From contig JAFDHO010000007.1 of assembly GCA_019308745.1 (NCBI GenBank), positions 1 through 48,090 on the forward strand: a stretch of 48,090 bases of DNA, written 5' to 3'. The notes under the pieces were generated by a model, which was given only the letters and a program-made list of their open reading frames with translations, did no database searches and was not told where the DNA came from. The translations under genes were made by a program, and so were the position numbers. The DNA is from Deltaproteobacteria bacterium (GTDB lineage: Bacteria > Desulfobacterota > DSM-4660 > Desulfatiglandales > HGW-15). Below, piece after piece: positions 1-9,177 of this stretch (its first letter is position 1; each line of letters begins with the position of its first letter).

Positions 1-488
1 TTCCCGTCTATCGGCCCCGGACCTATGTCTCATCAGGCTACCAGGGAACCCTGGGTTTTGGTTTTGCCACGGCCCTGGGGGTCAAAGTGGGGAATCCGGA
101 CAAACCGGTCCTCTCCATAAACGGTGACGGCGGTTTCATGTACAATGTCCAGGAGCTTGCAACAGCGGTCCAGCACGGCCTGCCTGTCGTGGCGATTGTC
201 TTTTCAGACAATGCTTACGGGAACGTCAAGCGCTCGCAGATTCAAAGATATGGAGGCAGAGTCATCGCCACGGATCTTCACAACCCGGACTTCGTCAAGC
301 TCGCAGAATCCTTCGGGGCCGCCGCATACAAGGCGGAGACCTTTGACGAGCTGCGCCTTGCTATCAGAAAGGGATTTGACGAGAAAGGGCCGACCCTGAT
401 CGAGGTCCCTGTCGGCCACTATGACATGCCTAACCCCTGGAGGATGGTAATGATGCCCCCTGTCCGCCCCAAAAAGAAGCGGGCGTGA
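1..488 (+). CDS. Thiamine-diphosphate-dependent enzyme, C-terminal part (5' truncated by window edge)
   Basis: The open frame runs in from the window edge (frame of position 3), so only the C-terminal ThDP-binding domain is seen. It carries the classical ThDP/Mg2+ motif: GDGGF followed about 25 residues later by SDNAYGNVK, with LATAVQHGLPVV between. This is the fold of acetolactate synthase, benzoylformate decarboxylase, oxalyl-CoA decarboxylase and glyoxylate carboligase; the visible part cannot decide the substrate. An internal GTG at 87 could be mistaken for a start, but homologous sequence (SSGYQGTLGFGFATALG) continues upstream of it. It converges on the Mo/W enzyme cluster, so a functional link to that cluster is possible but not shown. 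Confidence 0.85.
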   Translation, partial: PVYRPRTYVSSGYQGTLGFGFATALGVKVGNPDKPVLSINGDGGFMYNVQELATAVQHGLPVVAIVFSDNAYGNVKRSQIQRYGGRVIATDLHNPDFVKLAESFGAAAYKAETFDELRLAIRKGFDEKGPTLIEVPVGHYDMPNPWRMVMMPPVRPKKKRA

Positions 489-547
489 CCAGAAAACGAG
501 AAGCATGTTCCCTCTTTTCCACTGCCGATCTGTGCCAGTCTATCAGG

Positions 548-1198
548 CTATTCCATCCGTGGATTTTCTGCTATCCGGTGCTCGACCTGTTTCCAAGTGT
601 TTTTTGGGAAAATGTAAGAAACTTTCGGCTGTGTCCCTTGAGACGCAAGCAATTGCTCAGATTTTCTCAGTTTTTTCTGAATGGAACTGTTTGGATCATC
701 CAGATCACCAAAGAGCATGACCTTTGATGGACATTCTTCAACACATGCAGGCTCCCTTCCCTGTTCGATCCGGTGTACGCATAAGTTGCACGTGGACGCC
801 TTTCCAGGAGGATGCATCACGCGGGTCATGCGGATGTCATCGAAAGGCACCCTTTCACCGGCAAAGTAGTCCCTTTCAGGATTCAATTCAATGACACCGT
901 AGGGACAGGCCTTGGCGCACTCACCGTGCCCCTTACATCTTTCGTGATCAATCAGGACGATCCCATCCGAACGCTTGTAGATAGCCTGTTCCGGACAGGC
1001 CTTGGCACATGGCGGATTGTCGCAATGCATGCAGGCATACCGGAAATATACTATCCGATCCAATGACTCATCTTCCGCTTCCAGCACCCTATCCCACCAT
1101 ACGCCTGGCCTGGTCAGATTTTCCTGCTTGCATGCTATCACGCATGTCATGCAACCCGTACATCGATTTAAGTCAAGGACTATTCCATATCTGGCCAT
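548..1198 (-). CDS. Four-cluster ferredoxin subunit of a DMSO-reductase-family enzyme
   Basis: A 216-residue cytoplasmic iron-sulfur protein with no signal peptide. Four cysteine groups are visible: CTGCMTCVIAC near residue 13, CMHCDNPPCAKACP near 56, CKGHGECAKACP near 88, and CNLCVHRIEQGREPACVEECP near 137. This is the pattern of DmsB/PsrB/NrfC-type electron-transfer subunits that bind four [4Fe-4S] clusters. It lies 34 bp downstream of the molybdopterin subunit on the same strand, with a strong ribosome site (GGGAGGA) before ATG, so the two form a catalytic/electron-transfer pair. No membrane anchor subunit follows; the next gene is convergent, so electrons probably pass to a soluble partner or one encoded elsewhere. 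Confidence 0.92.
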   Translation of the reverse strand: MARYGIVLDLNRCTGCMTCVIACKQENLTRPGVWWDRVLEAEDESLDRIVYFRYACMHCDNPPCAKACPEQAIYKRSDGIVLIDHERCKGHGECAKACPYGVIELNPERDYFAGERVPFDDIRMTRVMHPPGKASTCNLCVHRIEQGREPACVEECPSKVMLFGDLDDPNSSIQKKLRKSEQLLASQGTQPKVSYIFPKNTWKQVEHRIAENPRME

Positions 1199-1232
1199 GA
1201 GTTGTATTCCTCCCTGTGTTGCTCAAACCGAT

Positions 1233-3404
1233 TCATGCCTTAACCACTTCGCAGACTACTTCTTTATAGGGCGGAAATCCAGAAATGGCATCGAACTGTC
1301 TCGGAATCAATTCATTTACATTTGCCTTTGCCCACCCGTGCATTATACCCACCACACCCTGGGGGACCATAATGGTCGGCTTGGCTTTTACACGGATCTG
1401 GCCATGAGCTGTTTTGAGAATTATCTCATCACCCCTCTGAATATCCCTTTTAGCTGCGTCCCTCGGGTTGATGGTCAAGAGCGCTTCTGTTTGAAGTTCT
1501 AAGAGCCATGGTGAGTCTCCTCGCCATTTACTGTGGGTGATATAGGGAACCCTTGAACCGGAAATCAGGATCAAGGGAAATTCTAAGGTCGTCTCCATGG
1601 GCTCTTTATACACGGGCAAGCCTGGATAACCATGTTTTTCCAAGACCAATGAGACGGCTTCGACTTTGCCTGATGGCGTCATGAAACCCCGTTTCTTATC
1701 AGGCCTCATATCTCCAGTTTCATACTTCCGGTACAGTTCTCGACCCAAGCCAGGGACACTGACGCCTTCCACCTGATGCCTTCTCAAGTCGTCATAGCTG
1801 AGACCCCATATCCTCAGAATATCATCGCAGGCAGCCTCCACATCTCCGTTGTAAAAGACATCGGCATGTCCTAAACGCACCCCTATCTCCAAGGCGATTT
1901 GCCAGTCTTCCCTGCACTCGCCCAGAGGCCTGATTGGCGTCCGCCCGAATATTCGCCTTCCAAAATAGGCGAAAGGGGCCAGCCTTTCGTAGTTCATGGC
2001 TGCGGGGAGCACCAGATCCACGTAATCATGAGTCCAGGGACGGTAGAAATAATCAACAGCCATTGCGAACTCAAGGCTTTCAATGGCCCGTTGATACTCG
2101 TGTGTCTGGGGCCAGATCATTGTGTTCAGGCCCCAACCAAGAAAGGCCTTAACCCTTCCCTGTTTTATCCATTCAACGAGATGATTGGTCTGAACCTCGA
2201 AGAGTTTTTCTGCCCAAACAGGGAAGTCTTCCAAGTCCAATCGGTATTTCGTCATCTCGAGCATTTTGTCACGCATGCAGAACTTAGGGGGACCATCAGC
2301 CCAATTTGGTGCGCCCATTTCCACCAGAGGATCGGTAGGTTTCACAACTCCTCCAGGGATATCGATGTAGCCACAAATGGCAGGAACCATTAATATAGCC
2401 CTATGGTTGTTTGTGGCATTCAAATCATGGGTGGTTGCCTGGGCGCCGGTCATCAACCCGCCCGGCCGATGGGTGGCATACAGGCGTGCTGCATCAACTA
2501 TCTTCTCCCCAGGAACCCAGGTAATCTTCTCTACTCTTTCCGGAGTAAATGCCTTGACATAATCTCGTAGCTCATCGATTCCATGGATCCATTTGTCACA
2601 GAATTCTCTGTCTTCGAGTCCCTCCTTAAAGATGACATGCATCATACCTGCTGCAAGTGCCGCAGTTGTGGCTGGACGGGGCCTCAAATGAATGTCTGCC
2701 AAGGTCCCTGCCGTAGGGGAAATCCTTGGGTCGACCACAATGAATTTCACTCCCCGTTCCCTTGCATCCACGAGTTGTCCGTGACAGAGAAAAGGCTGGC
2801 CGGAATAGGCGGGATTTGTTCCCCAGATGAGCATTACTCTTGTTTCGTCTCCCGGAAGGCCCCCCGTGGTTGGGAACCCATAGGTCAATAACTCTGCCAA
2901 CTGGGCTGCTCTTCGACAGGCCGTGGAACTCTCACACCCGTAATTGACCGAGCCGTACGTGGCTGCCAGCCGCTGAACGGCTGCCCTTGGTTCCTTGGGA
3001 TCACCCACATAGAAGAAGACGGCATGAGGTCCATACTCCTCTTTTATTCGATTTAGATGATCCACGATGATTTGATACGCCTCATCCCAGGAAATTCGCA
3101 CATAGCCGGGGTCAGGAGATCCCTTTGGGTTTGTTCGCTTCAACGGATACCTTAACCGTTCAGGATGATAAAGCCTTTGAAGGGTCGCATAGGCCTTGGA
3201 GCAAAGTGGAGATGCAGGGAACCCAGGCCATGGTTCAATACGCGTCACAATGTTCCCCCTTCTATAGAACTTGATCCCGCAGGAGGGGACCTCGTTGCAG
3301 CCATCACAAATAGTGTATCCCTCCTCCTCCCCTTCCACCTCAGAAATTCCTGCTTGTGTTTGATCAAATAACCGCTCCTCTCCACCATTGCTGCCAGGTG
3401 ACAT
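1233..3404 (-). CDS. Molybdopterin (bis-MGD) oxidoreductase, DMSO reductase family, Mo or W
   Basis: A 723-residue catalytic subunit. The N-terminal [4Fe-4S] motif is C33-x2-C36-x4-C41 with a fourth Cys at 68. The MGD-binding signature IWGTNPAYSG and the following VKFIVVDPRISPTA are clear, and the C-terminal dinucleotide-binding domain (HSKWRGDSPWL, then LTINPRDAAKRDI) is intact. There is no twin-arginine signal, so it acts in the cytoplasm. A Cys-rich stretch (GCESSTACRR, residues 156-165) lies where the metal-ligating residue is expected, so Cys163 or Cys157 may bind the metal. Length and lack of export resemble acetylene hydratase and pyrogallol transhydroxylase-type enzymes, but substrate and metal are unknown. 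A strong AAAGGAGG precedes the ATG. It lies downstream of a liv-type importer and upstream of its ferredoxin. Confidence 0.9.
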   Translation of the reverse strand: MSPGSNGGEERLFDQTQAGISEVEGEEEGYTICDGCNEVPSCGIKFYRRGNIVTRIEPWPGFPASPLCSKAYATLQRLYHPERLRYPLKRTNPKGSPDPGYVRISWDEAYQIIVDHLNRIKEEYGPHAVFFYVGDPKEPRAAVQRLAATYGSVNYGCESSTACRRAAQLAELLTYGFPTTGGLPGDETRVMLIWGTNPAYSGQPFLCHGQLVDARERGVKFIVVDPRISPTAGTLADIHLRPRPATTAALAAGMMHVIFKEGLEDREFCDKWIHGIDELRDYVKAFTPERVEKITWVPGEKIVDAARLYATHRPGGLMTGAQATTHDLNATNNHRAILMVPAICGYIDIPGGVVKPTDPLVEMGAPNWADGPPKFCMRDKMLEMTKYRLDLEDFPVWAEKLFEVQTNHLVEWIKQGRVKAFLGWGLNTMIWPQTHEYQRAIESLEFAMAVDYFYRPWTHDYVDLVLPAAMNYERLAPFAYFGRRIFGRTPIRPLGECREDWQIALEIGVRLGHADVFYNGDVEAACDDILRIWGLSYDDLRRHQVEGVSVPGLGRELYRKYETGDMRPDKKRGFMTPSGKVEAVSLVLEKHGYPGLPVYKEPMETTLEFPLILISGSRVPYITHSKWRGDSPWLLELQTEALLTINPRDAAKRDIQRGDEIILKTAHGQIRVKAKPTIMVPQGVVGIMHGWAKANVNELIPRQFDAISGFPPYKEVVCEVVKA

Positions 3405-3457
3405 GGGATATCCTCCTTTGTAATCTATAGCCTCTCCGTCCGTATTAGAGTTCCATT

Positions 3458-3745
3458 CTATTTACAAGGTTGAAGGGTTTTTATCATGTGTTTTGGGATG
3501 AGATACTGATTGCCATCTCTCACAATGGCAACGACCTTATCGGTCACAGCCTTCAGCGTTGCACCCCGTATTATTGAACATGCGCTCTGACCGCAGCACT
3601 CATAGGTTATATAGACCTTTTTGCCTACCCACTCTCGCCATTTCTCCTCTCGGATCTCTTCAGCTGCACTTGGCGCTGGAAGCGTTGTAAAAGACAGAAT
3701 GAAGAATAGAACAAGATGAAAGAAATTCTTGACCAGTGATAACAT
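3458..3745 (-). CDS. Small exported cysteine-containing protein, unknown function
   Basis: About 95 residues with a clear signal peptide (MLSLVKNFFHLVLFF, cleavage likely after PSAA) and a short mature domain holding a CCGQSAC cluster and a penultimate Cys (LQPCK). I do not recognise the family. The start was chosen at 3745 because GAGG stands 8 nt upstream and the signal peptide then has normal length. An in-frame ATG at 3763 and an ATG pair at 3811 (overlapping livG by 38 bp) are alternatives. Lying between livG and the Mo/W subunit on one strand, it probably belongs to the same transcript; a periplasmic role with the transported substrate is inference only. Confidence 0.6.
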   Translation of the reverse strand: MLSLVKNFFHLVLFFILSFTTLPAPSAAEEIREEKWREWVGKKVYITYECCGQSACSIIRGATLKAVTDKVVAIVRDGNQYLIPKHMIKTLQPCK

Positions 3746-3773
3746 CCTTATGGCCTCGCGCATTGAAAAGGGC

Positions 3774-4490
3774 TCATTCCCCAAGATAAGCCTCAATGAC
3801 CTTTTCATCATTGACCACTTCTTCAGGCTCCCCTTCTGCTATTTTTTCCCCGTAATTGAGGACCACCAGCCTGCTTGCAATGCTTAGTATGGCCTTCATG
3901 ACGTGTTCCACCACGATCAGGGTGCCCCCGGAATCTCCAATAGCCTTGACCAATTCCAAGGCCTCTTCCATCTCGGTGGGCGTTAGTCCACTCATCATCT
4001 CATCGAGCAGTAGGAGCTTGGGTTTGGTCGCCAATGCCCTGGCGATCTCCAACCTCTTGCGATCCACAACTCCAAGCGTTGCAGCCTTCATTTGCATCTT
4101 GTCATCCAATCCTATGAATTCCAGTACTCGCTCACATTCTTCCTTTGCCTCTCTTATATTGAGGATCGGATCACTGCCATAAAGCCTACCAATCATCACA
4201 TTGTCTAGGACAGTCATGTGGACAAAAGGCTTGGTTAATTGGAAAGTCCTGGCTATACCAGCCTGGCATACCTTGTGGGGCTTAAGTCCTGTTATGTCCC
4301 TTTCTATAAACTTTATCTCTCCGCTCTCCGGTTTAAGAACACCGCTAATCAGATTAAAGAGCGTGGTCTTGCCAGATCCATTGGGGCCTATGAGTCCAAT
4401 GACTTCGCCCTCGTCAACATGGAGATCCAGATCGTTGATGGCCACGAGCCCTCCAAATGACTTTCGTACCCTGTTTACGTCAAGAAACAA
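3774..4490 (-). CDS. livG: Branched-chain amino acid-type ABC transporter ATPase LivG
   Basis: A 238-residue ATPase of the liv/urt type. Walker A is GPNGSGKTT near residue 37, Walker B LLLLDEMMSGL near 162, and the H-loop VVEHVM near 195. The ABC signature segment reads ATLGVVDRKRLEIARAL rather than canonical LSGGQ, a common LivG variation. The frame opens only with TTG at 4490, with GGGGAG upstream; no ATG or GTG is available before the upstream stop. It overlaps livM by 11 bp, indicating translational coupling. Together with LivF it powers the LivHM permease. The actual substrate could be a carboxylate or aromatic acid rather than an amino acid. Confidence 0.93.
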   Translation of the reverse strand: MFLDVNRVRKSFGGLVAINDLDLHVDEGEVIGLIGPNGSGKTTLFNLISGVLKPESGEIKFIERDITGLKPHKVCQAGIARTFQLTKPFVHMTVLDNVMIGRLYGSDPILNIREAKEECERVLEFIGLDDKMQMKAATLGVVDRKRLEIARALATKPKLLLLDEMMSGLTPTEMEEALELVKAIGDSGGTLIVVEHVMKAILSIASRLVVLNYGEKIAEGEPEEVVNDEKVIEAYLGE

Positions 4491-5427
4491 CTTCTGTTCT
4501 TTCTCCCCTTAGGCAGCTCCGGCCCTTTGCCAGCAGCTCAATGAAACCTTCTGGAAAAAACAACACCACCACGATAAACAGCGCGCCGAACACCGCAACA
4601 TGCATCCCTCCTGGCAAATATAGGGACAGAAACTGTTTGAGTAAGACGAAGAAGACAGAGCCTATTATCGGGCCGATTATCGTGCCCACACCGCCCACGT
4701 AAGTGATAATCACTGCATCAAAGGTCCATACTGGCTCAAACAGCCCACCCGGCCTGAAGGCCACCCCGTAATAGGCATAGATCCCCCCGGCCAAGCCCGC
4801 CATAAAGGTGCTGATCAAAAAGGCCAGGAGCTTATTCTTTTGGGTATTGACACCAGAAGCCTCAGCTGCATCTTCGTCTTCACGAACAGCCATGAGGCCC
4901 ATTCCCAGCCGTGAACGGCTTACCCAATAGACCACTGCTACCGTAAGCACCGCAAGGATCAGACTCAGGTAATACCTTGGGAGGAGGCTGTAAGTCCCTA
5001 TGAGCTTCATGGGCATGACATCTGCTTCGGGAAACACGGTGTAGAAGACCAACCTCAATATCTCGGCAAGGACCAGTGTTCCTATTACGAAATATATGCC
5101 CCTCAACCTAAAGGCTGGAAGGCCTATAATGATAGCAAAGAGTGTCGCGGCTATCCCTCCACCAAGAAGCGCCAAGGAGAAGTGTAACCCAAAATGGAGC
5201 CAGACATACCGAGTCGTCAAAGCCCCTATCCCAAAAAAGGCGGCATGGCCCAGGTTTACCTGTCCCGCAAATCCGCCGATGATATTCCAGCTTTGAGATA
5301 GGGTAATATACAGAAGGGTCAGGAAGAGCCACGTTAGGACATCGGTTCGCTTCACTACAACCGGCAGCGCTATAAGACAGATCACTACTAGAGTCGGAAT
5401 TGCCGTCCTAATACGCGTGATCGCCAA
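4480..5427 (-). CDS. livM: Branched-chain amino acid-type ABC permease LivM
   Basis: A 315-residue integral membrane permease with about eight to nine hydrophobic helices. The LivM signature GGFAGQVNLGHAAFFGIGAL lies near residue 51, and the cytoplasmic coupling loop holds RLGMGLMAVREDEDAAEASG near residue 172. It forms the heterodimeric channel with LivH. It starts 12 bp after livH and overlaps livG by 11 bp, so the permease and ATPase genes form one tight operon. Confidence 0.94.
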   Translation of the reverse strand: MAITRIRTAIPTLVVICLIALPVVVKRTDVLTWLFLTLLYITLSQSWNIIGGFAGQVNLGHAAFFGIGALTTRYVWLHFGLHFSLALLGGGIAATLFAIIIGLPAFRLRGIYFVIGTLVLAEILRLVFYTVFPEADVMPMKLIGTYSLLPRYYLSLILAVLTVAVVYWVSRSRLGMGLMAVREDEDAAEASGVNTQKNKLLAFLISTFMAGLAGGIYAYYGVAFRPGGLFEPVWTFDAVIITYVGGVGTIIGPIIGSVFFVLLKQFLSLYLPGGMHVAVFGALFIVVVLFFPEGFIELLAKGRSCLRGERTEVVS

Positions 5428-5439
5428 AATCAGACCCCC

Positions 5440-6315
5440 CTATGCCTTTCCAAAAAGGCCTTGCGGCCTGAACATCAAAATCAACAGGAATATTACTAGG
5501 CCGAGGACAACCGTATAAGGGCCCATGAAAACGGCGCTGACCGCCTCAATTATCCCCAGTAGAAGGCCTGCAAAAAATGCCCCGCCAACACTTCCTATCC
5601 CGGCCAGTACTACAACAATGAGAGCCTTCAGAGTCCAGGGCATTCCTATGTCCGGTGTGACCGCTTGTGTCATGCCGACCAAGACTCCGGCCAGGCCTGC
5701 CAAGGCGGTACCCAGGGCAAACGTAAAGAGATAAGCCCTTTCCACGTTGATGCCCATCAGCTTTGCAGCCTTCCAGTTCTCGGTCGTTGCCCTGACGGAT
5801 TTTCCAAAATAGGTCTTGGTAAGCAAAAGGTGCAGCCCGAGAATGACTACCACGGCCACCAACAGCCCCCCCGCTGGGACATAACCGATTCTTATACCGA
5901 GAATTGCAAAAGACTCACCACTATATGCGGGCGTTATGGCCCTCTCGTCTGAAGTCCAGAGCGCCCTGGCTACTTGAGGAACTATGAGGAATAACCCGAA
6001 TGCGACGAGCAAGGAGTTTTTTACCTTGGCCTCTTCATGAAACCTGGCCAGGCTAGCGAAGAAGATCTTATAACAGATCGCTCCAAGAAGAAAAAGGCCG
6101 ATCCCCACCAAGGGTAGAGAAAGGAACGGATCCAACCCGATCAAGGTGAAAAGCCAAAACGCAACGTACCCGCCCAGCATCAAGAATTCTCCGTGGGCTA
6201 CATTTAGGATCTTCATCACACCGAATGTCAGGGAAAGGCCCACCGCAATCAGTCCGTACATTGCGCCTACGTTGATACCATTGACCAGGGTTTGAGTAAG
6301 AAGTTGTGCTATCAT
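5440..6315 (-). CDS. livH: Branched-chain amino acid-type ABC permease LivH
   Basis: A 291-residue membrane permease with the LivH signature GLSLTFGVMKILNVAHGEF near the N-terminus and GIGSVGGAFFAGLLLG near the C-terminus. The ATG at 6315 was preferred over an upstream TTG at 6327 because AGGA stands just before it and the protein then begins with the usual hydrophobic MIAQLLTQTLVNG. The gene starts 17 bp after the livF stop, in the same minus-strand operon. Confidence 0.93.
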   Translation of the reverse strand: MIAQLLTQTLVNGINVGAMYGLIAVGLSLTFGVMKILNVAHGEFLMLGGYVAFWLFTLIGLDPFLSLPLVGIGLFLLGAICYKIFFASLARFHEEAKVKNSLLVAFGLFLIVPQVARALWTSDERAITPAYSGESFAILGIRIGYVPAGGLLVAVVVILGLHLLLTKTYFGKSVRATTENWKAAKLMGINVERAYLFTFALGTALAGLAGVLVGMTQAVTPDIGMPWTLKALIVVVLAGIGSVGGAFFAGLLLGIIEAVSAVFMGPYTVVLGLVIFLLILMFRPQGLFGKA

Positions 6316-6332
6316 CGTCCTATGCAAGAAAT

Positions 6333-7037
6333 TCAGGTGCCGAGGTAAGCGCTACGGACTCGTTCGTCTTCCAAGAGATCCTGTGCATTCCCATGGCCCC
6401 CAACGCGACCATTCTCTATAATATAGACCTCTTTTGCCAGAGACAGGGCAGCTTTCACATTTTGTTCCACCAGGAGGATGCTTACCCCGGAATCGTTTAT
6501 CTCCTTGAGGACAGCGAAAATGCTCTTAACTACGAGTGGTGCCAAACCCAGCGAGGGTTCGTCGCACATCAGCAAGCGTGGCCTGCTCATTAGGGCACGG
6601 CCTATGGCCAGCATTTGCTGCTCACCACCACTCAGGGTGCCGGCCGCCTGCTTTCTGCGAGATTTCAGGACAGGAAATAGCTCGTAAACCAATTGGAAGG
6701 TCTGGTCTCGCACTTTCCGGCTCTTGGGAGTAAAAGAACCCAATTCCAGGTTCTCGAGGACGCTCATACCGGGGAAGATACCCTTTTCTTCAGGTATCAA
6801 AGAGACCCCCAGTTCTACTACCTTATGACTCGGCTCCCTCTCCATGCGTACCCCGTCAAAAACAATGCTACCTGAGGCAGGAGTGTGCAGGCCAGATATG
6901 GTCTCAACGATAGTACTCTTTCCCGCACCGTTGGCACCAATGAGCGACACCACCTCACCTTCTTCAACCCTGAGAGAAACATCCCAAAGTGCCTGGATAT
7001 CTCCATGACATACATTGATGTTTTTGACTTCAAGCAT
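6333..7037 (-). CDS. livF: Branched-chain amino acid-type ABC transporter ATPase LivF
   Basis: A 234-residue ATPase. Walker A is GANGAGKST, the ABC signature LSGGEQQMLAIGRAL, Walker B LLMCDEPSLGLAP and the switch region LLVEQN, all in canonical LivF order. ATG 7037 was taken as the start; a TTG five codons upstream (7052) is an alternative and neither has a strong ribosome site. It is the first permease-module gene after the terminator-like hairpin that follows the binding-protein gene. Confidence 0.93.
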   Translation of the reverse strand: MLEVKNINVCHGDIQALWDVSLRVEEGEVVSLIGANGAGKSTIVETISGLHTPASGSIVFDGVRMEREPSHKVVELGVSLIPEEKGIFPGMSVLENLELGSFTPKSRKVRDQTFQLVYELFPVLKSRRKQAAGTLSGGEQQMLAIGRALMSRPRLLMCDEPSLGLAPLVVKSIFAVLKEINDSGVSILLVEQNVKAALSLAKEVYIIENGRVGGHGNAQDLLEDERVRSAYLGT

Positions 7038-7125
7038 GTTTTGTCTTTTCAAACTGACCGCCGGCTAATGCCGACCATCGGTCGAGGGAAACGCATAATC
7101 ATATAGCCTGCTGAAAAGAAATAAT

Positions 7126-7153
7126 GGCCGCTCCCTATGGCCCGGGAGCGGCC
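7126..7153 (-). terminator. Rho-independent terminator or attenuator between binding protein and livF
   Basis: A perfect 10-bp inverted repeat, GGCCGCTCCC (7126-7135) and GGGAGCGGCC (7144-7153), encloses an 8-nt loop. Reading the minus strand, the stem is followed by ATTATTTCTTTT. It lies 15 bp past the binding-protein stop. Such partial terminators typically allow more binding protein than permease to be made. Confidence 0.75.
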
Positions 7154-7168
7154 TCTGACAATTCTCCT

Positions 7169-8407
7169 TTATCTCTCAGACCATTTTGGTTGCCACTTCA
7201 ATGGCGATAATGGAATCTTGTCTTGATATTTCTTACCATACTCATTGGTATAGACGATGTTTTGCTGACCCCCCATCCACTGCAGGACCACGAGTACACG
7301 ATCTTTGGCCCAGCCCTGGTCAGTAAATCGTATAGGCCCGCAGACTGTCATCATGTCGGTAGATCTGACTGCGTCACGAACGGCTGTCCTGTCCAGGGTG
7401 CCTGCCCTCTCAATAGCTGCGCCAAGCACCTGGGCGGCGGTATAGGCTGAACCCACAATGAGGTCTGACGGCCTGCCCATCTTCTTCTCGTACTGTGCAT
7501 TCAAATAATCATTCCCGGGGAATTTCAGCTTGGGGCTCCATGCACAAGGCAAGGTCACATAGTCAGCGAGTTTGCCGAGGGACGGACCGAACCTCGCGCC
7601 CTCAGGAGCCCTCACCCAGTAGATGAGTTTAGGGCTAAAATCGAGCTCCTTCATCTGTTTGATGATGGCGGGTCCCATGGGAGGGAGCGGATAGGCCAGC
7701 AGTATCTCGGCCCCGGCCATCTTTGCCCCAGTGATCAAAGCACTGAAATCCTTGGTCCCTGCGGGGTACCTTTTGTGAAACACCACGTCGAAACCTTTTA
7801 CCTTCGCCGCCTGCAGCCAATACATGGCAGCCTCTCTCGCATCCAGTTCGTTGATCTCGAATATGGCAACCTTTCTGGGCCTCGGTCCAGGTTGCTCGAG
7901 AATCATGTCAAAGACCATGGGCGAGAAAAAAGGCGTCTTCATGAATATCGAAAAAAGCCACCTATTGCCCAGTTGATGAGGCATCCATCCCCCGCAACCC
8001 GGGCCAATCCATGTCATCTTATTCTTCATGCAAATGGGTGTACCCATTTCGAAGGAAGCGCAGCCGAGCCCTCCCAGGTTTGCCACCGCCCCCCAGGAGT
8101 TTGCCACTTCTAACTGTGCTTGAGTCTTCAGGCCGTCTGATTCGTCGTCCAGGATCCTCAGTTCTATGGGTATTCTCTTCCCATATTTCTTGACATACAG
8201 ACCTCCCTCAGCATTAACTTTATCTACATAGATCTCATACGAGGGTTTGATTTGCATGCCCATGGCTGACATTTTCCCGGTCAAAGATAGAACACTGCTT
8301 ATCTTTACAGTTTTGGGCGCGGCCCGGGTATAGCTCCCGAGGCTCAGCACAAACAACAAAATGCCAGCGCAGACACCTGCTTTTAGGAACAAATTTCTCT
8401 TTCCCAT
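7169..8407 (-). CDS. Periplasmic substrate-binding protein of liv-type ABC transporter
   Basis: A 412-residue precursor with a signal peptide (MGKRNLFLKAGVCAGILLF, cleavage near TRAA) followed by the Peripla_BP_6 (LivJ/LivK-like) fold: VKISSVLSLTGKMSAMGMQ at the mature N-terminus and a second lobe with KVAIFEINELDAREAA. ATG 8407 was chosen over the longer frame because GGAGGGG stands 6 nt upstream and it places the signal peptide at the N-terminus. The ligand is not predictable from sequence alone. The gene opens the transporter operon directly downstream of the IclR regulator. Confidence 0.92.
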   Translation of the reverse strand: MGKRNLFLKAGVCAGILLFVLSLGSYTRAAPKTVKISSVLSLTGKMSAMGMQIKPSYEIYVDKVNAEGGLYVKKYGKRIPIELRILDDESDGLKTQAQLEVANSWGAVANLGGLGCASFEMGTPICMKNKMTWIGPGCGGWMPHQLGNRWLFSIFMKTPFFSPMVFDMILEQPGPRPRKVAIFEINELDAREAAMYWLQAAKVKGFDVVFHKRYPAGTKDFSALITGAKMAGAEILLAYPLPPMGPAIIKQMKELDFSPKLIYWVRAPEGARFGPSLGKLADYVTLPCAWSPKLKFPGNDYLNAQYEKKMGRPSDLIVGSAYTAAQVLGAAIERAGTLDRTAVRDAVRSTDMMTVCGPIRFTDQGWAKDRVLVVLQWMGGQQNIVYTNEYGKKYQDKIPLSPLKWQPKWSER

Positions 8408-8435
8408 TTCTATCCCCTCCTTTTCGATTTTGTGT

Positions 8436-9164
8436 TTAGAAAAACGCCGTTCCTCCCCTTGCATGCCTAATCTTGATACCAGACGACGCGGCATCACTAT
8501 GGAAAGTCAGTAATGTCCGGTTAGGATTTTGCAAAGCCGAAGTGTTCCTAGGGCACTTGGTCGTGGCCACTGCCGTAACCCCTTCACAAAGTTCTTCATT
8601 TGACCGGGCAACGGAACCTGACCAGATTGATCTAAGCTCGGCCCAAGGCTGCTTTTTGTCGGTGATAGTGGCCTTCGTTATAGGCCTCAATTGGACTGAA
8701 GAAGAATATCGATCAACTTCTTCTTCGGGAAGGTGAGCTAGAATAGCCTTCCCGCCAGCCGTGGCATACATCGGGGCACATTCTCCAATCTGTATCATCC
8801 TGGCAAGAGGCTTAGCACGATCCTCCTTGGAGATAACCATTATCTCCTCTCCAGTTTTGATGGGAATCTCCGCAGATTCATCAATGGCTCTTGTTATCTT
8901 CTTGACGATGGGCTGGCCAAGGCGAACAATATCAAGACCTGAAAGATGCTCACTGGCCAGTGCCAGGACTTGCGGACCAAGTACATATCGCCTATTTTTA
9001 CTGTTTAAGAAGAGATACTCGCGATCGGAAAGGTTGGACAAAAGTAATGAGAGGCTGTTTTTTGGTATTTTGAGGCTGGAAGCCAGCTCTCTATGGGTCT
9101 TTCCCCCTCCGCTCGACCTTACGGCCTCCAAGATTTGAAGGACTCTCTCGGCAGATTTGACCAT
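8436..9164 (-). CDS. IclR-family transcriptional regulator with abnormal C-terminus
   Basis: 242 residues. The N-terminal winged helix (VKSAERVLQILEAV, HRELASSLKIPKNSLSLLL) and most of the effector-binding domain (MIQIGECAPMYATAGGKAIL, then SNEELCEGVTAVAT) match the IclR family well. After VAT, where the family has a conserved strand and a GP-containing loop, the remaining 41 residues are unrecognisable, which suggests a frameshift or degenerated end. It lies upstream of and codirectional with the binding-protein gene (28 bp gap), so it probably controls the cluster and itself through the palindrome at its start. The effector is unknown. Confidence 0.82.
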   Translation of the reverse strand: MVKSAERVLQILEAVRSSGGGKTHRELASSLKIPKNSLSLLLSNLSDREYLFLNSKNRRYVLGPQVLALASEHLSGLDIVRLGQPIVKKITRAIDESAEIPIKTGEEIMVISKEDRAKPLARMIQIGECAPMYATAGGKAILAHLPEEEVDRYSSSVQLRPITKATITDKKQPWAELRSIWSGSVARSNEELCEGVTAVATTKCPRNTSALQNPNRTLLTFHSDAASSGIKIRHARGGTAFF

Positions 9165-9177
9165 AACTGCCCCTCTT

